Shown: positions 1 to 7,611, counted from the stretch's first letter. The stretch is 10,053 nucleotides of DNA from Candidatus Woesearchaeota archaeon (GCA_002686215.1 NZAU01000052.1:6973-17025), one strand, 5' to 3'. Numbers and translations: made by a program. The notes: generated by a model not told the origin, from the sequence alone.

Positions 1-3000
1 ATTAATACTACTGAGGTCTCAACATCTGGAAGAATTTTATGGAGAAATGATGGAAAGATAGAGGTCAGCCAATCTCTTGATGATACATTTTTTGATGGTG
101 ATTATGTCAAAATAGATTCTATAATACGCAATGTTTATGGAACTTCCGGTACACTTACATCTTCTGTTGATCTTGCAAATTCTAAATTAACTGGCAATTT
201 TAAGATTGAAGTTACATCCATCCCTAATGTTGGATTAACTACACAAATCTCTGCTGGAGCAGCAACAACTGAAATTTATGTATCAAGTTTACCTTCTGGA
301 ATTAGAGTTCTAGACACAATAGGTATTGGAACAGAAACTTTAACAATTTTAAATTTATATGATGATAAAAACGTTATTAGAGTAGAAAGGGGTCTTCCAA
401 CCATTGCTCATACTGTAGGAACAGCAGTATCTTTTAGAACAAGAAGATTTTTAATAGATAAAAAAGTTGATTATTTTGATTCTAATTTAGTGGACAATGT
501 TTATTTTAACCCGACTGAATCTGTTGGAGTGGGAACTACTGCTGGTATGGGTCATGAAGTTTCTTATTCTTTTGGTCAAGAAACAATTACAGGATCAATT
601 CCTACACAAAGAATTAGTCTTGATAATCATCCTTTCGAAACTAATCAAAGACTTATATTTAACAGAAATGGTAATACAAACATTTCAATTTCTACTTCTC
701 CAACAGGAACACCTTTCAATCTTCCATCAACAGTATATGCGGTTAAAAAATCGCCAAGTACTATTGGTATAAAAACTTCTCTTACATCTGACGAAGTTTA
801 TTTTATAAACAATGGTTCTAATAATGATGATTATCTATTATCATCTTCTCCTAATTATAATGAAGTTACTATTCGCAAAACTACATCTACTGTTTCCGTT
901 TCGACGATACATCAATTAACTGCAGGAGATAAAATTACTCTAAATGTAGAACCAAATCTTTCTGTTGGAATAGGAACTTCGACTGCGGTTAGAATTAGTA
1001 GAAATTCTATTACAGAAAATCTTCATATTAATCCTGTAGGTTTTAATTCATCGGCGGTCAGCACTGCTAATACCTCGACAATTACAATTGCTAATCATCA
1101 TTTTAAAACTGGTGATAAAGTATACTATGATGCTAATGAAATAGCGACAGGATTACAGACAGGTGCATATTATGTGTATAATTGGTCTCAAAATGCAATT
1201 AAATTGTGCGAAACATTAGTAAATGCCACTAGTAATCCTCCAATAACTGTAAGTATTGGATCTAGTGGAGGTTCATCACAAACACTGTCTAAAGTTAATC
1301 CAAGGATAGAGTCTGTAAAAAATAATAATCTTGTCTTTGATCTTTCAGATTCTTCTTTATCTGGTTATTCATTTAAAATATTTTATGATCAAGATTTTAA
1401 TAATGAATTTGTATCTACTGGATCTACAGACAATTTTAGTCTAGAAAGTTCTGGGACAATTGGATCTGCCAATGCAACATTTACTATTAAGAATAGTTCA
1501 GAATTACCACAAAAACTTTACTATACTTTAGAAAATGCAGGATATATTAGTTCTTCGGATAAAACAGTAAATAATTATTCAGAAATTTTATTTGTAGATA
1601 GTTTGTATAATCAAACTTACACCACTTTTAATGTAGGTTCTACCTCTTTCCAAATTTCTCTACAAGAATCACCAGAAAAAGGATCTTATACATCTACGGA
1701 GTGCGACAAGTTAGAATACACTACTACTTCATTGACTGCATCTGGTCCTGTTGATAAAGTTCATTTGGTTTCTGGTGGTTCTGAATATAAAAAATTACCT
1801 TCACTTTCAAATGTAACTTCTGTAAGTGGAAAAAATCTTTCTATATCTTTAAATTCGAATCAAATTGGATCTATCAAAGATATTAGAATTCTTAATGAGG
1901 GATTTGAGTATTCTTCTGATAGAACATTACAACCTGAAGCCTTTATATCACCTCAGATTAAACTGAAAAACTCAAATACTATTGGTATTGCAACTATAAT
2001 TTCGGGTGGATCTGGATATGTTTCTGCACCTCAAATAGTCGTTGTCAACAATGATACTAGAGAAGTAGTAAATAATGGATTAATAGTTCCGATATTGACT
2101 GGAAATTCAATCACAGAATTAGATCTTGCCGTTTCACCAAAAGGTTTGTCTGATCAATCAGCAGAACTTTTTACTATTAATAATACCAATGGAATTAGTG
2201 TTAAACAAGTTCAGTCATCGAGTACTGGTATTTTTACATGTATTTTGACTACACCATCTGCAGGATTCTCTACAGATGTATTTGCTGTAGGTGATGAAGT
2301 TTTTGTTGAGGGGATTCAAAAATATGGAACAGATGGAGATGGATTTAATTCTAGTGATTATGGATATAAATTTTTCGAAGTAACTGATTATAAAAATAAA
2401 TTTTTTGGAGGATTAGTTGATGATCAAGTAACCCTTAGTATTTCTGGATTGGGAACAAATACTGGAATTGCAAAAACAATTCAAGACTCATTCGGAAATA
2501 TTATATCCAAAACAAATTATCCAGAATTCTCAATTTCAATTTCACCATCAAGTTTTGATGTTGGAGAAAAATTATTGAGTGATGATGAAGAAATTGATTT
2601 AGAAATTACCGATCAAGAAGGTCCTAAATCAATCAAGGTATTTGGTTCATATGATCTTTCTGTTGGAGAAAAATTAGAAGGAAAGACATCAGGCAATATT
2701 GCTACTATTGATACATTAATAAAATATGAAGGATTTTATGAGACTAGATTTTCAAATAGAAAAGATGAGGGTTGGGAAACTGAAACCGGTAAATTAAGCG
2801 AAGACTATCAAGTTATAGCTGATAATGACTACTATCAAAATTTATCATACTCGGTTAGGAGTAAACAGCAATGGAAAGATATTAGAACACCTGTTAATAG
2901 TTTAGTACACTCAATAGGTATTAAGAATTTTTCAGATACTGTAGTAATGTCTGATGAAGATGATAAGATTGGTCTTTCTACAACATCCGACGTAACCACA

Positions 3001-6000
3001 ATAATTAGAGATTATATTTCTGAGAATAGAGTTGATACTATTAATATTTTTGATTTTGTAAAAGATGTTGATCTTCTCAATACTAAGTCTAAGTTTTTAA
3101 AATTACAAAGTAAAAAATTAACAAATTACAATGAATCTATATCAAATATTGTTCTGAGAGTAGATGATATAAAAGATCAATTCTCCAGTTTTGAGGATGA
3201 ACCTCAAACTTTTAAAGATCTGATTAAAATTAGTGATTCAGACTCGTACAATAACTATCTTTTTAAAGTATCTGATGTAAGTGGAAGAGATCAAGTCCAA
3301 CTAACCAGTATGGTTTTTGTAAGAAATCCATTAAATAATACAATTGGCATTTTAGAAAAACAATCTCTAGTCAACGTAGGATCTGGATTGACCACGAATA
3401 ATGGAGAACAATATGGAAACTTCTCAATTGAAGATGATGAATTTGGGGACACTTTTATTAGGTTTACTCCCGAAGATCCATTTGATACTGAATATGATAT
3501 TAAGTATATTGATAAAAAGTTTGATAACCAAGTAATTGGTGTTGGAACTACATCTATTGGGTTTGTTGATTTAACTACTCGTAGTCAAGAAGTCCTTATT
3601 GGAAATACAGATACCATAATTGGTGTTTCTACTGAAACAATGACATCATTGCATTTAAATGCACAAATATACAAAGAATCATCAAAAGAGACTAATTTTG
3701 TAGAGGTATATGTAACACATAATGGAACTGATACAAGTATTTCAGAATTTTATTTTGATACTGAAGAAGTCTCAAGATCATCTAATTTACTTGGATCTTT
3801 TAATGCAAATATAACTTCAGGTAATCTTAATCTGACTTATGAAAATGAATCTAATGAGGATTTGGTTGTAAAAACTAGAATTGTTGGATTTGGAACCACA
3901 GCTGTCGGAGTCGGAACTTTTAGATATATTTTACCAAATCAACCAGAAGGTAATGAGAGATCTGCAATTTATACATCAGGTTTCTCTACTACAACTTCGG
4001 CGACACCAATTTCATTCTTAACTTTAGATAAAAATCTATTTGATTCTGCAAAATCTTTGGTTGAAATTGGTATCGGAACTGCTAAGTCTGTCCATCAAAT
4101 TATGATGGTCCAAGATAAAACTGACATTTATGTGCAACAATCATCATTCCTTTCAGCATCTGGCATTGGAACATTCGATACTGCATCTGGTATTGGAACA
4201 TTTGGTGGAGAATATTCTGGAGATGACGTATTAATTAAATTCTATCCAGATTCTAACCAGACTGGAGATCTGGAAGTTCAGTCTTTCAGTGAATGTTTAT
4301 ATGCCACTGTTGACACTGACAATCAGGCACCAGATCTTTTATATGGAACATCTATAGAAACAGTTAATACTGCTCAATATTTTGCAATTAATGGAGAAAG
4401 GATTAATAAAAAATCTTTTGTTCTGAGCTCAGATTCAACTCCGATTTTTGCAAAAACCTTTAATCCAGAAGATACTAACGTTCTTAATGCTTCAACCGGA
4501 ACATTTTCAATTAATAATCATTTCTTCAGTAATGGAGAAGAATTAATTTACACACCTCAATCAACATTTGTTGGAGTTGGATCTGTTCCAATGACTTATA
4601 AAAATGGTTCTGTAATTGCAGAACTTCCAACACAAGTTTTTGCTGTTGTTGATAATGATGATAACAACTTCTCAATATCAACTGTTAAATCAGGAACTGC
4701 AGTTACTTTTACTTCTTTAGGTGAAGGAAATGCACATATGTTTGAGATGGCAAAGAAAAATGAGAAATCTATTATTACTCTCGATAATATTGCACAGTAT
4801 CCAATTTCTTTCACTAAAGTAGCACAAAATTTAAATGGCAATATTTCCACCACTTCAACAGTATTCCCTCTTAGTGGAATTAGTACGATTAATCCATCAG
4901 ATATTTTAAAAGTTGATGATGAATATATGAATATTATTAATGTTGGTTTTGGAACTTTGAGTACTGGACCTATAACTAATACTGGAACAATTCCTCTAGT
5001 TGAGGTAGAGAGGGGGCATGTTGGATCAGCTGCAACAAATCATGCTTCTGCAACTGTTGCTAGAATACATAAAGGATCTTTTAACATTGTTGGGGATAGT
5101 ATTTTCTTTACAAAAGCACCTAGAGGAAATTCTAGTATTACTAGAAATGATAATAATTTGGAATTTCAGACTTCTGATTTTACTGGAAGAGTATTCTTAA
5201 GACAAGATTACACCACAAACCAGATTTATGATGATATTTCTGATGAGTTTACTGGAATTGGTAGAACATTCACTTTAACAGTTGGAGGTGCAAATACTGC
5301 TGGAATTGGAACAACTGGAGGAAATGGAATTGTATTCATCAATGGAATTTTCCAAACTCCATCAACTCAAAATAATCCCGCAAGAAACTTCAATATTATT
5401 GAGCAAACTTCTCCAACAGGAATATCATCGATTGTCTTTAGTGGAATTAGAACAGATGTTTCAAATCCTAATAGTATTTTAGTTTCCGAATCTGATGTAA
5501 ATCAAAATCAAATTCCTAGAGGCGGAATTGTTGTTTCTCTCGGATCTACGGGTGGACAAGGATATGCTCCTCTTTCTGGTGCTGCAGTTACTGCAGTTGT
5601 AAGTGGTGGAGTAATTCAAAACACTATTGGAACAGGTTCTACAGATGATGTAGGATCAGGATATAACTCAATAGTATCGATTGGTGTTACTGCTTATGAG
5701 GTAGGACATTCCGGAACACCAGCAGAAATCACTGCCACTGTTGGTGCTGGAGGAACACTTACATTTAATGTTATCAACGGTGGAACAGGATACAGTAATC
5801 CACAAATATTTGTTTCAGAACCATCTTATGAAAATTTAAATATTATTGGAGTCTCTAGAATTGGAACTGGATCAACAACAGAAACTGGAACAGGATTATT
5901 ACTCAATGTTACTGTTGGAGCAAGTTCGACGGTAGGTGTTGGATCTACATATCATTCTGTAACTGACTTCTCTATCGCAAGAAGTGGATATTCATTTAGA

Positions 6001-7611
6001 AAAGGTGACGTATTTAAACCTGTTGGACTTGTTACTGCCGCAGGATTGACATCTCCATTGTCAGAATTTGAGTTAACAGTTCTGGATGTATATAACGATA
6101 ATTTTGGAGCATGGCAATTTGGTGAACTTGATTATATTGATTCTATTCAAAATTTCCAAGATGGACTTAGAATAAGATTCCCATTATTCTATAATGGATC
6201 AATATTAAGTTTCGAAAAACCAGAGAATTCTTCTATAAGTCTTCAAAATGCATTATTGATATTCCTTAATGGAGTTCTTCAAGATCCTGGAGAATCTTAT
6301 ACATTTGATGGCGGAACATCATTTGCATTTAATGTTGCACCTAAACCAGAAGATAAAATTGATATTTTCTTCTATAGGGGAACAAGAGGGCAAGATGATC
6401 TACAAGTCGATAATGTCCCACCAACATTGGAAAAAGGTGACACTGTTCGAGTTTATAAAAATGATAGTATTTCCGGAACAAAAACACAGGATAATAGGGT
6501 AGTTTTTGACCTTTCATTCTCAGATAAATTTGAAACAAGTTTATATATTGATAAAGGAGTTGATGAAATAAATGACAAACCAATGTCTTGGACAAAACAA
6601 AAAACTGATAGAGTTATTAATGGAGAGTTTATTTCTAAAAAGAGACAATCTATTATTTCTCAAATTTATCCAACAGCAAAAATTATTAAAGATGTTAGCA
6701 CATCAGATAATGTGATTTTTGTTGATGATGTGAGTAATTTTGATTACAATCTTGGAGCACAACCATACAATGATCTTAGTGGTATTATTGTTGATGGTAA
6801 AGTAGATCCATCTCCAGCTAATATAGTTGCTGACACTCCTGTTGGTGGAGGAACAATACCATCACTCACGATCTCAAATGGTGGTAGTGGATATGTTGGA
6901 TCTACAGTCGATATTAAATTCCAATCACCACCCGAAATTGGTGTTGGTATCGGAACTACAGCTCAGGCAACAGCAACAATTACTAATGGAGTAGTTACGG
7001 GAACCACAATTACTAATCCAGGATTTGGATACACAATTGCACCAAAGGCAATATTATCTCTTCCAGATGTTAACTACGAAGATTTAAGTAAGATTCAAAT
7101 TGTCAAAGGTTTCTCTGGAACTGTGACTGGTATTGAAACAACAACTGGTGTTGGTGGACATCCATTGGCACTTAAGTTTACACTCGAAACTGATTCTGTC
7201 TTTAATAGTGGATCTAACACTCTGAATGTTGGATTCCCAGTATTCATCAGTAATACTACAATAGGATCTGGAGTAACATCAGTAGATACTTCCAATACTG
7301 CCGTTATTGGCATTGGAACAACATTCTTGGATAACATTTACTATGTTGGACAAATATCTAAGAATGGAAATACTGGAATTATTACGTGCAATATTGATTC
7401 TGGAACTGACATTGCAGGTTTATCAATCACTGGAGATATAGTTGGCAAATTCTCTTGGGGATCATTCCAAACAATTACAAGGTCAGGTTCTCCAATTTCC
7501 ATCGGAGTATCTGGAAAAACTGTTGATGTTGGATTGTCAACATTCCCAACAATTCAGAGAAGAGGTGAGGGACTTAGACAAACTGGTGCACTTCCAGAAA
7601 TACTAAACTAA
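1..7611 (+). CDS. Giant modular virion structural protein, probable baseplate wedge component in the gp7 position (5' partial)
   Basis: Frame 1 is open from the first base to TAA at 7609-7611, giving 2536 visible residues with the N-terminus outside the window. A GTG at 490 could be taken as a start, but the frame continues upstream with the same composition and a recognisable module (265-450), so it is internal. The protein is rich in Ser, Thr, Asn, Gly and Ile, has few cysteines (I count five), and shows no signal peptide, membrane segment or enzyme motif. It is built of recurring beta-type modules: V-x-R-G (265-450, 4846-5073), H-x-F-x-T-G-D (610-780, 1075-1230, 4501-4719), a YYQNLSYSV block followed by a VHSIGIKNF block (about 2830-2935), a helical stretch (about 3055-3200), three G-x-F...F-x-P domains (3256-4302), two N-G-x-x-Q-x-P modules (5302-5457, 6223-6387) and G-G-S-G-Y repeats. 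Similar block styles are known in large structural proteins of marine T4-like phages. The position before gene 8 matches T4 gene 7, but T4 gp7 has 1032 residues and no direct similarity is visible. The gp7 role is therefore inferred from gene order; a tail-periphery or fibre-like role is possible. Confidence 0.88.
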   Translation: MNTTEVSTSGRILWRNDGKIEVSQSLDDTFFDGDYVKIDSIIRNVYGTSGTLTSSVDLANSKLTGNFKIEVTSIPNVGLTTQISAGAATTEIYVSSLPSGIRVLDTIGIGTETLTILNLYDDKNVIRVERGLPTIAHTVGTAVSFRTRRFLIDKKVDYFDSNLVDNVYFNPTESVGVGTTAGMGHEVSYSFGQETITGSIPTQRISLDNHPFETNQRLIFNRNGNTNISISTSPTGTPFNLPSTVYAVKKSPSTIGIKTSLTSDEVYFINNGSNNDDYLLSSSPNYNEVTIRKTTSTVSVSTIHQLTAGDKITLNVEPNLSVGIGTSTAVRISRNSITENLHINPVGFNSSAVSTANTSTITIANHHFKTGDKVYYDANEIATGLQTGAYYVYNWSQNAIKLCETLVNATSNPPITVSIGSSGGSSQTLSKVNPRIESVKNNNLVFDLSDSSLSGYSFKIFYDQDFNNEFVSTGSTDNFSLESSGTIGSANATFTIKNSSELPQKLYYTLENAGYISSSDKTVNNYSEILFVDSLYNQTYTTFNVGSTSFQISLQESPEKGSYTSTECDKLEYTTTSLTASGPVDKVHLVSGGSEYKKLPSLSNVTSVSGKNLSISLNSNQIGSIKDIRILNEGFEYSSDRTLQPEAFISPQIKLKNSNTIGIATIISGGSGYVSAPQIVVVNNDTREVVNNGLIVPILTGNSITELDLAVSPKGLSDQSAELFTINNTNGISVKQVQSSSTGIFTCILTTPSAGFSTDVFAVGDEVFVEGIQKYGTDGDGFNSSDYGYKFFEVTDYKNKFFGGLVDDQVTLSISGLGTNTGIAKTIQDSFGNIISKTNYPEFSISISPSSFDVGEKLLSDDEEIDLEITDQEGPKSIKVFGSYDLSVGEKLEGKTSGNIATIDTLIKYEGFYETRFSNRKDEGWETETGKLSEDYQVIADNDYYQNLSYSVRSKQQWKDIRTPVNSLVHSIGIKNFSDTVVMSDEDDKIGLSTTSDVTTIIRDYISENRVDTINIFDFVKDVDLLNTKSKFLKLQSKKLTNYNESISNIVLRVDDIKDQFSSFEDEPQTFKDLIKISDSDSYNNYLFKVSDVSGRDQVQLTSMVFVRNPLNNTIGILEKQSLVNVGSGLTTNNGEQYGNFSIEDDEFGDTFIRFTPEDPFDTEYDIKYIDKKFDNQVIGVGTTSIGFVDLTTRSQEVLIGNTDTIIGVSTETMTSLHLNAQIYKESSKETNFVEVYVTHNGTDTSISEFYFDTEEVSRSSNLLGSFNANITSGNLNLTYENESNEDLVVKTRIVGFGTTAVGVGTFRYILPNQPEGNERSAIYTSGFSTTTSATPISFLTLDKNLFDSAKSLVEIGIGTAKSVHQIMMVQDKTDIYVQQSSFLSASGIGTFDTASGIGTFGGEYSGDDVLIKFYPDSNQTGDLEVQSFSECLYATVDTDNQAPDLLYGTSIETVNTAQYFAINGERINKKSFVLSSDSTPIFAKTFNPEDTNVLNASTGTFSINNHFFSNGEELIYTPQSTFVGVGSVPMTYKNGSVIAELPTQVFAVVDNDDNNFSISTVKSGTAVTFTSLGEGNAHMFEMAKKNEKSIITLDNIAQYPISFTKVAQNLNGNISTTSTVFPLSGISTINPSDILKVDDEYMNIINVGFGTLSTGPITNTGTIPLVEVERGHVGSAATNHASATVARIHKGSFNIVGDSIFFTKAPRGNSSITRNDNNLEFQTSDFTGRVFLRQDYTTNQIYDDISDEFTGIGRTFTLTVGGANTAGIGTTGGNGIVFINGIFQTPSTQNNPARNFNIIEQTSPTGISSIVFSGIRTDVSNPNSILVSESDVNQNQIPRGGIVVSLGSTGGQGYAPLSGAAVTAVVSGGVIQNTIGTGSTDDVGSGYNSIVSIGVTAYEVGHSGTPAEITATVGAGGTLTFNVINGGTGYSNPQIFVSEPSYENLNIIGVSRIGTGSTTETGTGLLLNVTVGASSTVGVGSTYHSVTDFSIARSGYSFRKGDVFKPVGLVTAAGLTSPLSEFELTVLDVYNDNFGAWQFGELDYIDSIQNFQDGLRIRFPLFYNGSILSFEKPENSSISLQNALLIFLNGVLQDPGESYTFDGGTSFAFNVAPKPEDKIDIFFYRGTRGQDDLQVDNVPPTLEKGDTVRVYKNDSISGTKTQDNRVVFDLSFSDKFETSLYIDKGVDEINDKPMSWTKQKTDRVINGEFISKKRQSIISQIYPTAKIIKDVSTSDNVIFVDDVSNFDYNLGAQPYNDLSGIIVDGKVDPSPANIVADTPVGGGTIPSLTISNGGSGYVGSTVDIKFQSPPEIGVGIGTTAQATATITNGVVTGTTITNPGFGYTIAPKAILSLPDVNYEDLSKIQIVKGFSGTVTGIETTTGVGGHPLALKFTLETDSVFNSGSNTLNVGFPVFISNTTIGSGVTSVDTSNTAVIGIGTTFLDNIYYVGQISKNGNTGIITCNIDSGTDIAGLSITGDIVGKFSWGSFQTITRSGSPISIGVSGKTVDVGLSTFPTIQRRGEGLRQTGALPEILN
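265..450 (+). repeat. V-x-R-G module, copy 1 of 2 (coding)
   Basis: This part of the large protein reads TTEIYVSSLPSG, then DTIGIGTETLTILNL, then VIRVERG, then AHTVGTAVSF. The pattern is: an acidic Gly/Glu turn (level-of-E), a strand ending V-x-R-G, a His about eight residues later, and a small-residue strand. The same layout returns at 4846-5073. The two copies have diverged at DNA level, so this is an old protein-level repeat. Function unknown; it is probably a small beta domain on the virion surface. Confidence 0.55.
610..780 (+). repeat. H-x-F-x-T-G-D-type module, copy 1 of 3 (coding)
   Basis: The segment begins RISLDNHPFETNQRLIF and ends with a strand pair VYAVKKSPSTIGIKTS. It follows the layout of a beta module often seen in phage structural proteins and adhesins: Asn-His-x-Phe, polar turn, hydrophobic strand, a variable Pro/Gly loop, a Tyr-x-Val strand, then Ile-x-x strands. 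The usual Thr-Gly-Asp turn is degenerate here (Thr-Asn-Gln). Copies at 1075-1230 and 4501-4719 are clearer. Confidence 0.5.
1075..1230 (+). repeat. H-x-F-x-T-G-D module, copy 2 of 3 (coding)
   Basis: This is the best preserved copy. It reads STITIANHHFKTGDKVYYD, then a Gly-rich loop, GAYYVYNWSQNAIKLCETL and an Asn-Ala-Thr end. The HHFKTGDKVYY and YYV...IKL halves are the two conserved strand pairs of the module. It lies in the N-terminal half of the large protein, away from copy 3 in the middle, which argues for intragenic shuffling or ancient duplication. Confidence 0.62.
2830..2935 (+). other. Conserved-looking YYQ / VHS-G block inside the large protein
   Basis: The reading frame gives DYYQNLSYSVRSKQQW followed after a short gap by PVNSLVHSIGIKNFSDT. 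The pairing of a Tyr-Tyr-Gln-x-x-Ser-Tyr strand with a Val-His-x-x-Gly-x-x-x-Phe block about 25 residues later is a pattern I associate with large structural proteins of T4-like marine phages. It marks the boundary between the N-terminal beta-module region and the helical segment that follows. Assignment to a named family is not possible by eye. Confidence 0.45.
3256..4302 (+). repeat. Three consecutive divergent copies of a G-x-F...L-x-F-x-P beta domain (coding)
   Basis: Copy 1 (3256-3522) opens YLFKVSDVSG and closes with GNFSIEDDEFGDTFIRFTP then EYDIKYIDKKF. Copy 2 (3649-3897) opens LHLNAQIYKES and closes with LLGSFNANITSGNLNLTYE then DLVVKTRIVGFG. Copy 3 (about 4090-4302) opens HQIMMVQDKTDIYV and closes with FGGEYSGDDVLIKFYPD then DLEVQSFSECLY. 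All share an opening strand pair, a Gly-x-Phe/Tyr turn before a hydrophobic strand, and a closing acidic or polar strand. Identity between copies is low, so the call rests on layout. Each copy is about 70-90 residues, and copies are separated by roughly 40-65 residues rich in G-[IV]-G-T. Confidence 0.45.
4156..4209 (+). repeat. 27-bp in-frame tandem duplication encoding ASGIGTF twice
   Basis: Two adjacent units, 4156-4182 and 4183-4209, encode ASGIGTFDT and ASGIGTFGG. The first 17 bases of each unit differ by one synonymous change, and the similarity falls off towards the unit ends. This is a direct tandem repeat with a 9-codon period, inside copy 3 of the domain at 3256-4302. It looks younger than the other G-[IV]-G-T occurrences because the two units share codon choice closely. 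Confidence 0.8.
4501..4719 (+). repeat. H-x-F-x-T-G-D-type module, copy 3 of 3 (coding)
   Basis: The frame reads GTFSINNHFFSNGEELIYTP, a loop with GVGSVPMTY, then QVFAVVDNDDNNFSIST and SGTAVTFTS. The layout matches copy 2 (Asn-His-x-Phe, polar Gly turn, Leu-Ile-Tyr strand, loop, Val-x-Ala-Val strand, Asp-Asn turn, final strands), with a longer central loop. It is followed by a V-x-R-G module at 4846, whereas in the N-terminal part a V-x-R-G module (265-450) precedes copy 1. The two module types may therefore travel as a pair. Confidence 0.55.
4846..5073 (+). repeat. V-x-R-G module, copy 2 of 2 (coding)
   Basis: The frame reads STTSTVFPLSG, then DILKVDDEYMNIINVGFGT, then LVEVERGHVGSAATNHASA, then TVARI. 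The order (acidic E-x-M turn, V-x-R-G, a His a few residues on, small-residue strand) matches 265-450. It is followed by GSFNIVGDSIFFTKAPRG, another block I associate with repeat units of large marine myovirus structural proteins. Confidence 0.55.
5302..5457 (+). repeat. N-G-x-x-Q-x-P module, copy 1 of 2 (coding)
   Basis: Preceded by the strand GIGRTFTLTVGG, the frame reads GIVFINGIFQTPS, then NFNIIE, then GISSIVFSG. The hydrophobic-x-hydrophobic-N-G-[hydrophobic]-x-Q-x-P core followed by a short strand pair is a widespread phage tail-fibre and structural-protein module. The second copy is at 6223-6387. Confidence 0.6.
5536..5850 (+). repeat. G-G-S-G-Y-type repeat cluster in the large protein (coding)
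   Basis: Consecutive units contain STGGQGYAPL, VSGGVIQ, DVGSGYNS, INGGTGYSNPQIFV and later ARSGYSFRKGDV. Each has a strand, a Gly-Gly-x-Gly-Tyr turn, then x-x-Pro-x-[hydrophobic] or an equivalent strand, with small-residue strands (Ala-Val-Thr-Ala-Val, Ile-Thr-Ala-Thr-Val) between the turns. Related units lie at 1738-2046 (ISGGSGYVSAPQIVV), 6868-7057 and in gp8 at 8348-8518. This is consistent with an extended repetitive beta structure. Confidence 0.65.
6223..6387 (+). repeat. N-G-x-x-Q-x-P module, copy 2 of 2 (coding)
   Basis: After the strand DGLRIRFPLFYNG the frame reads LLIFLNGVLQDPGESYTF, then GTSFAFNVAPKPEDKIDIF and FYRG. This is a nearly textbook form of the module: N-G-V-L-Q-x-P-G, Tyr-Thr strand, x-F-x-x-A-P turn, acidic turn, and closing aromatic strand. 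It is much closer to the usual form than copy 1 at 5302-5457. Confidence 0.7.
6868..7057 (+). repeat. G-G-S-G-Y-type tandem units near the C-terminus of the large protein (coding)
   Basis: Two units follow each other: TISNGGSGYVGSTVDIKF and TTITNPGFGYTIAPKAIL, with GVGIGTTAQATATITNG between them. The second has the Gly-Gly turn changed to Pro-Gly-Phe-Gly-Tyr. The central small-residue strand (Ala-Gln-Ala-Thr-Ala-Thr-Ile) matches the strand between units in gp8 (SGAKVNIEVNSSG), which shows that the module is shared between neighbouring genes. Confidence 0.65.

Noticed and set aside
490..492. GTG at 490 as the start of the large gene
   Set aside because: The frame is open to base 1 with the same composition, and a V-x-R-G module at 265-450 belongs to the same protein; no ribosome site precedes the GTG. 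The true start is outside the window.
497..772. 91-codon plus-strand frame overlapping the large gene in another frame
   Set aside because: Its translation is a Leu/Ile-rich shadow of the AT-rich main frame with no family features. The similar frames at 5018-5200, 5282-5482 and 6269-6502 are also shadows.
2365..2372. TATAAATT resembling a late promoter box
   Set aside because: It has one mismatch to TATAAATA, lies deep inside the large gene with no start codon of a real gene nearby, and such strings are expected by chance in AT-rich DNA. The copy at 9034-9041, inside gp8 about 190 bases before the next gene, is rejected likewise.
4596..4853. 85-codon frame on the minus strand within the large gene
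   Set aside because: It lies wholly opposite a strongly supported coding frame, has no recognisable motif and no ribosome site, and is a shadow of the biased codon use. The other minus-strand frames at 6341-6595, 7095-7337, 8330-8527 and 8941-9147 are rejected for the same reasons.
5536..7057. Repeats considered as a CRISPR array or DNA-level satellite
   Set aside because: The repeats are in frame, divergent in DNA, variable in spacing and conserved only as short peptides, so they are protein modules and not DNA arrays.
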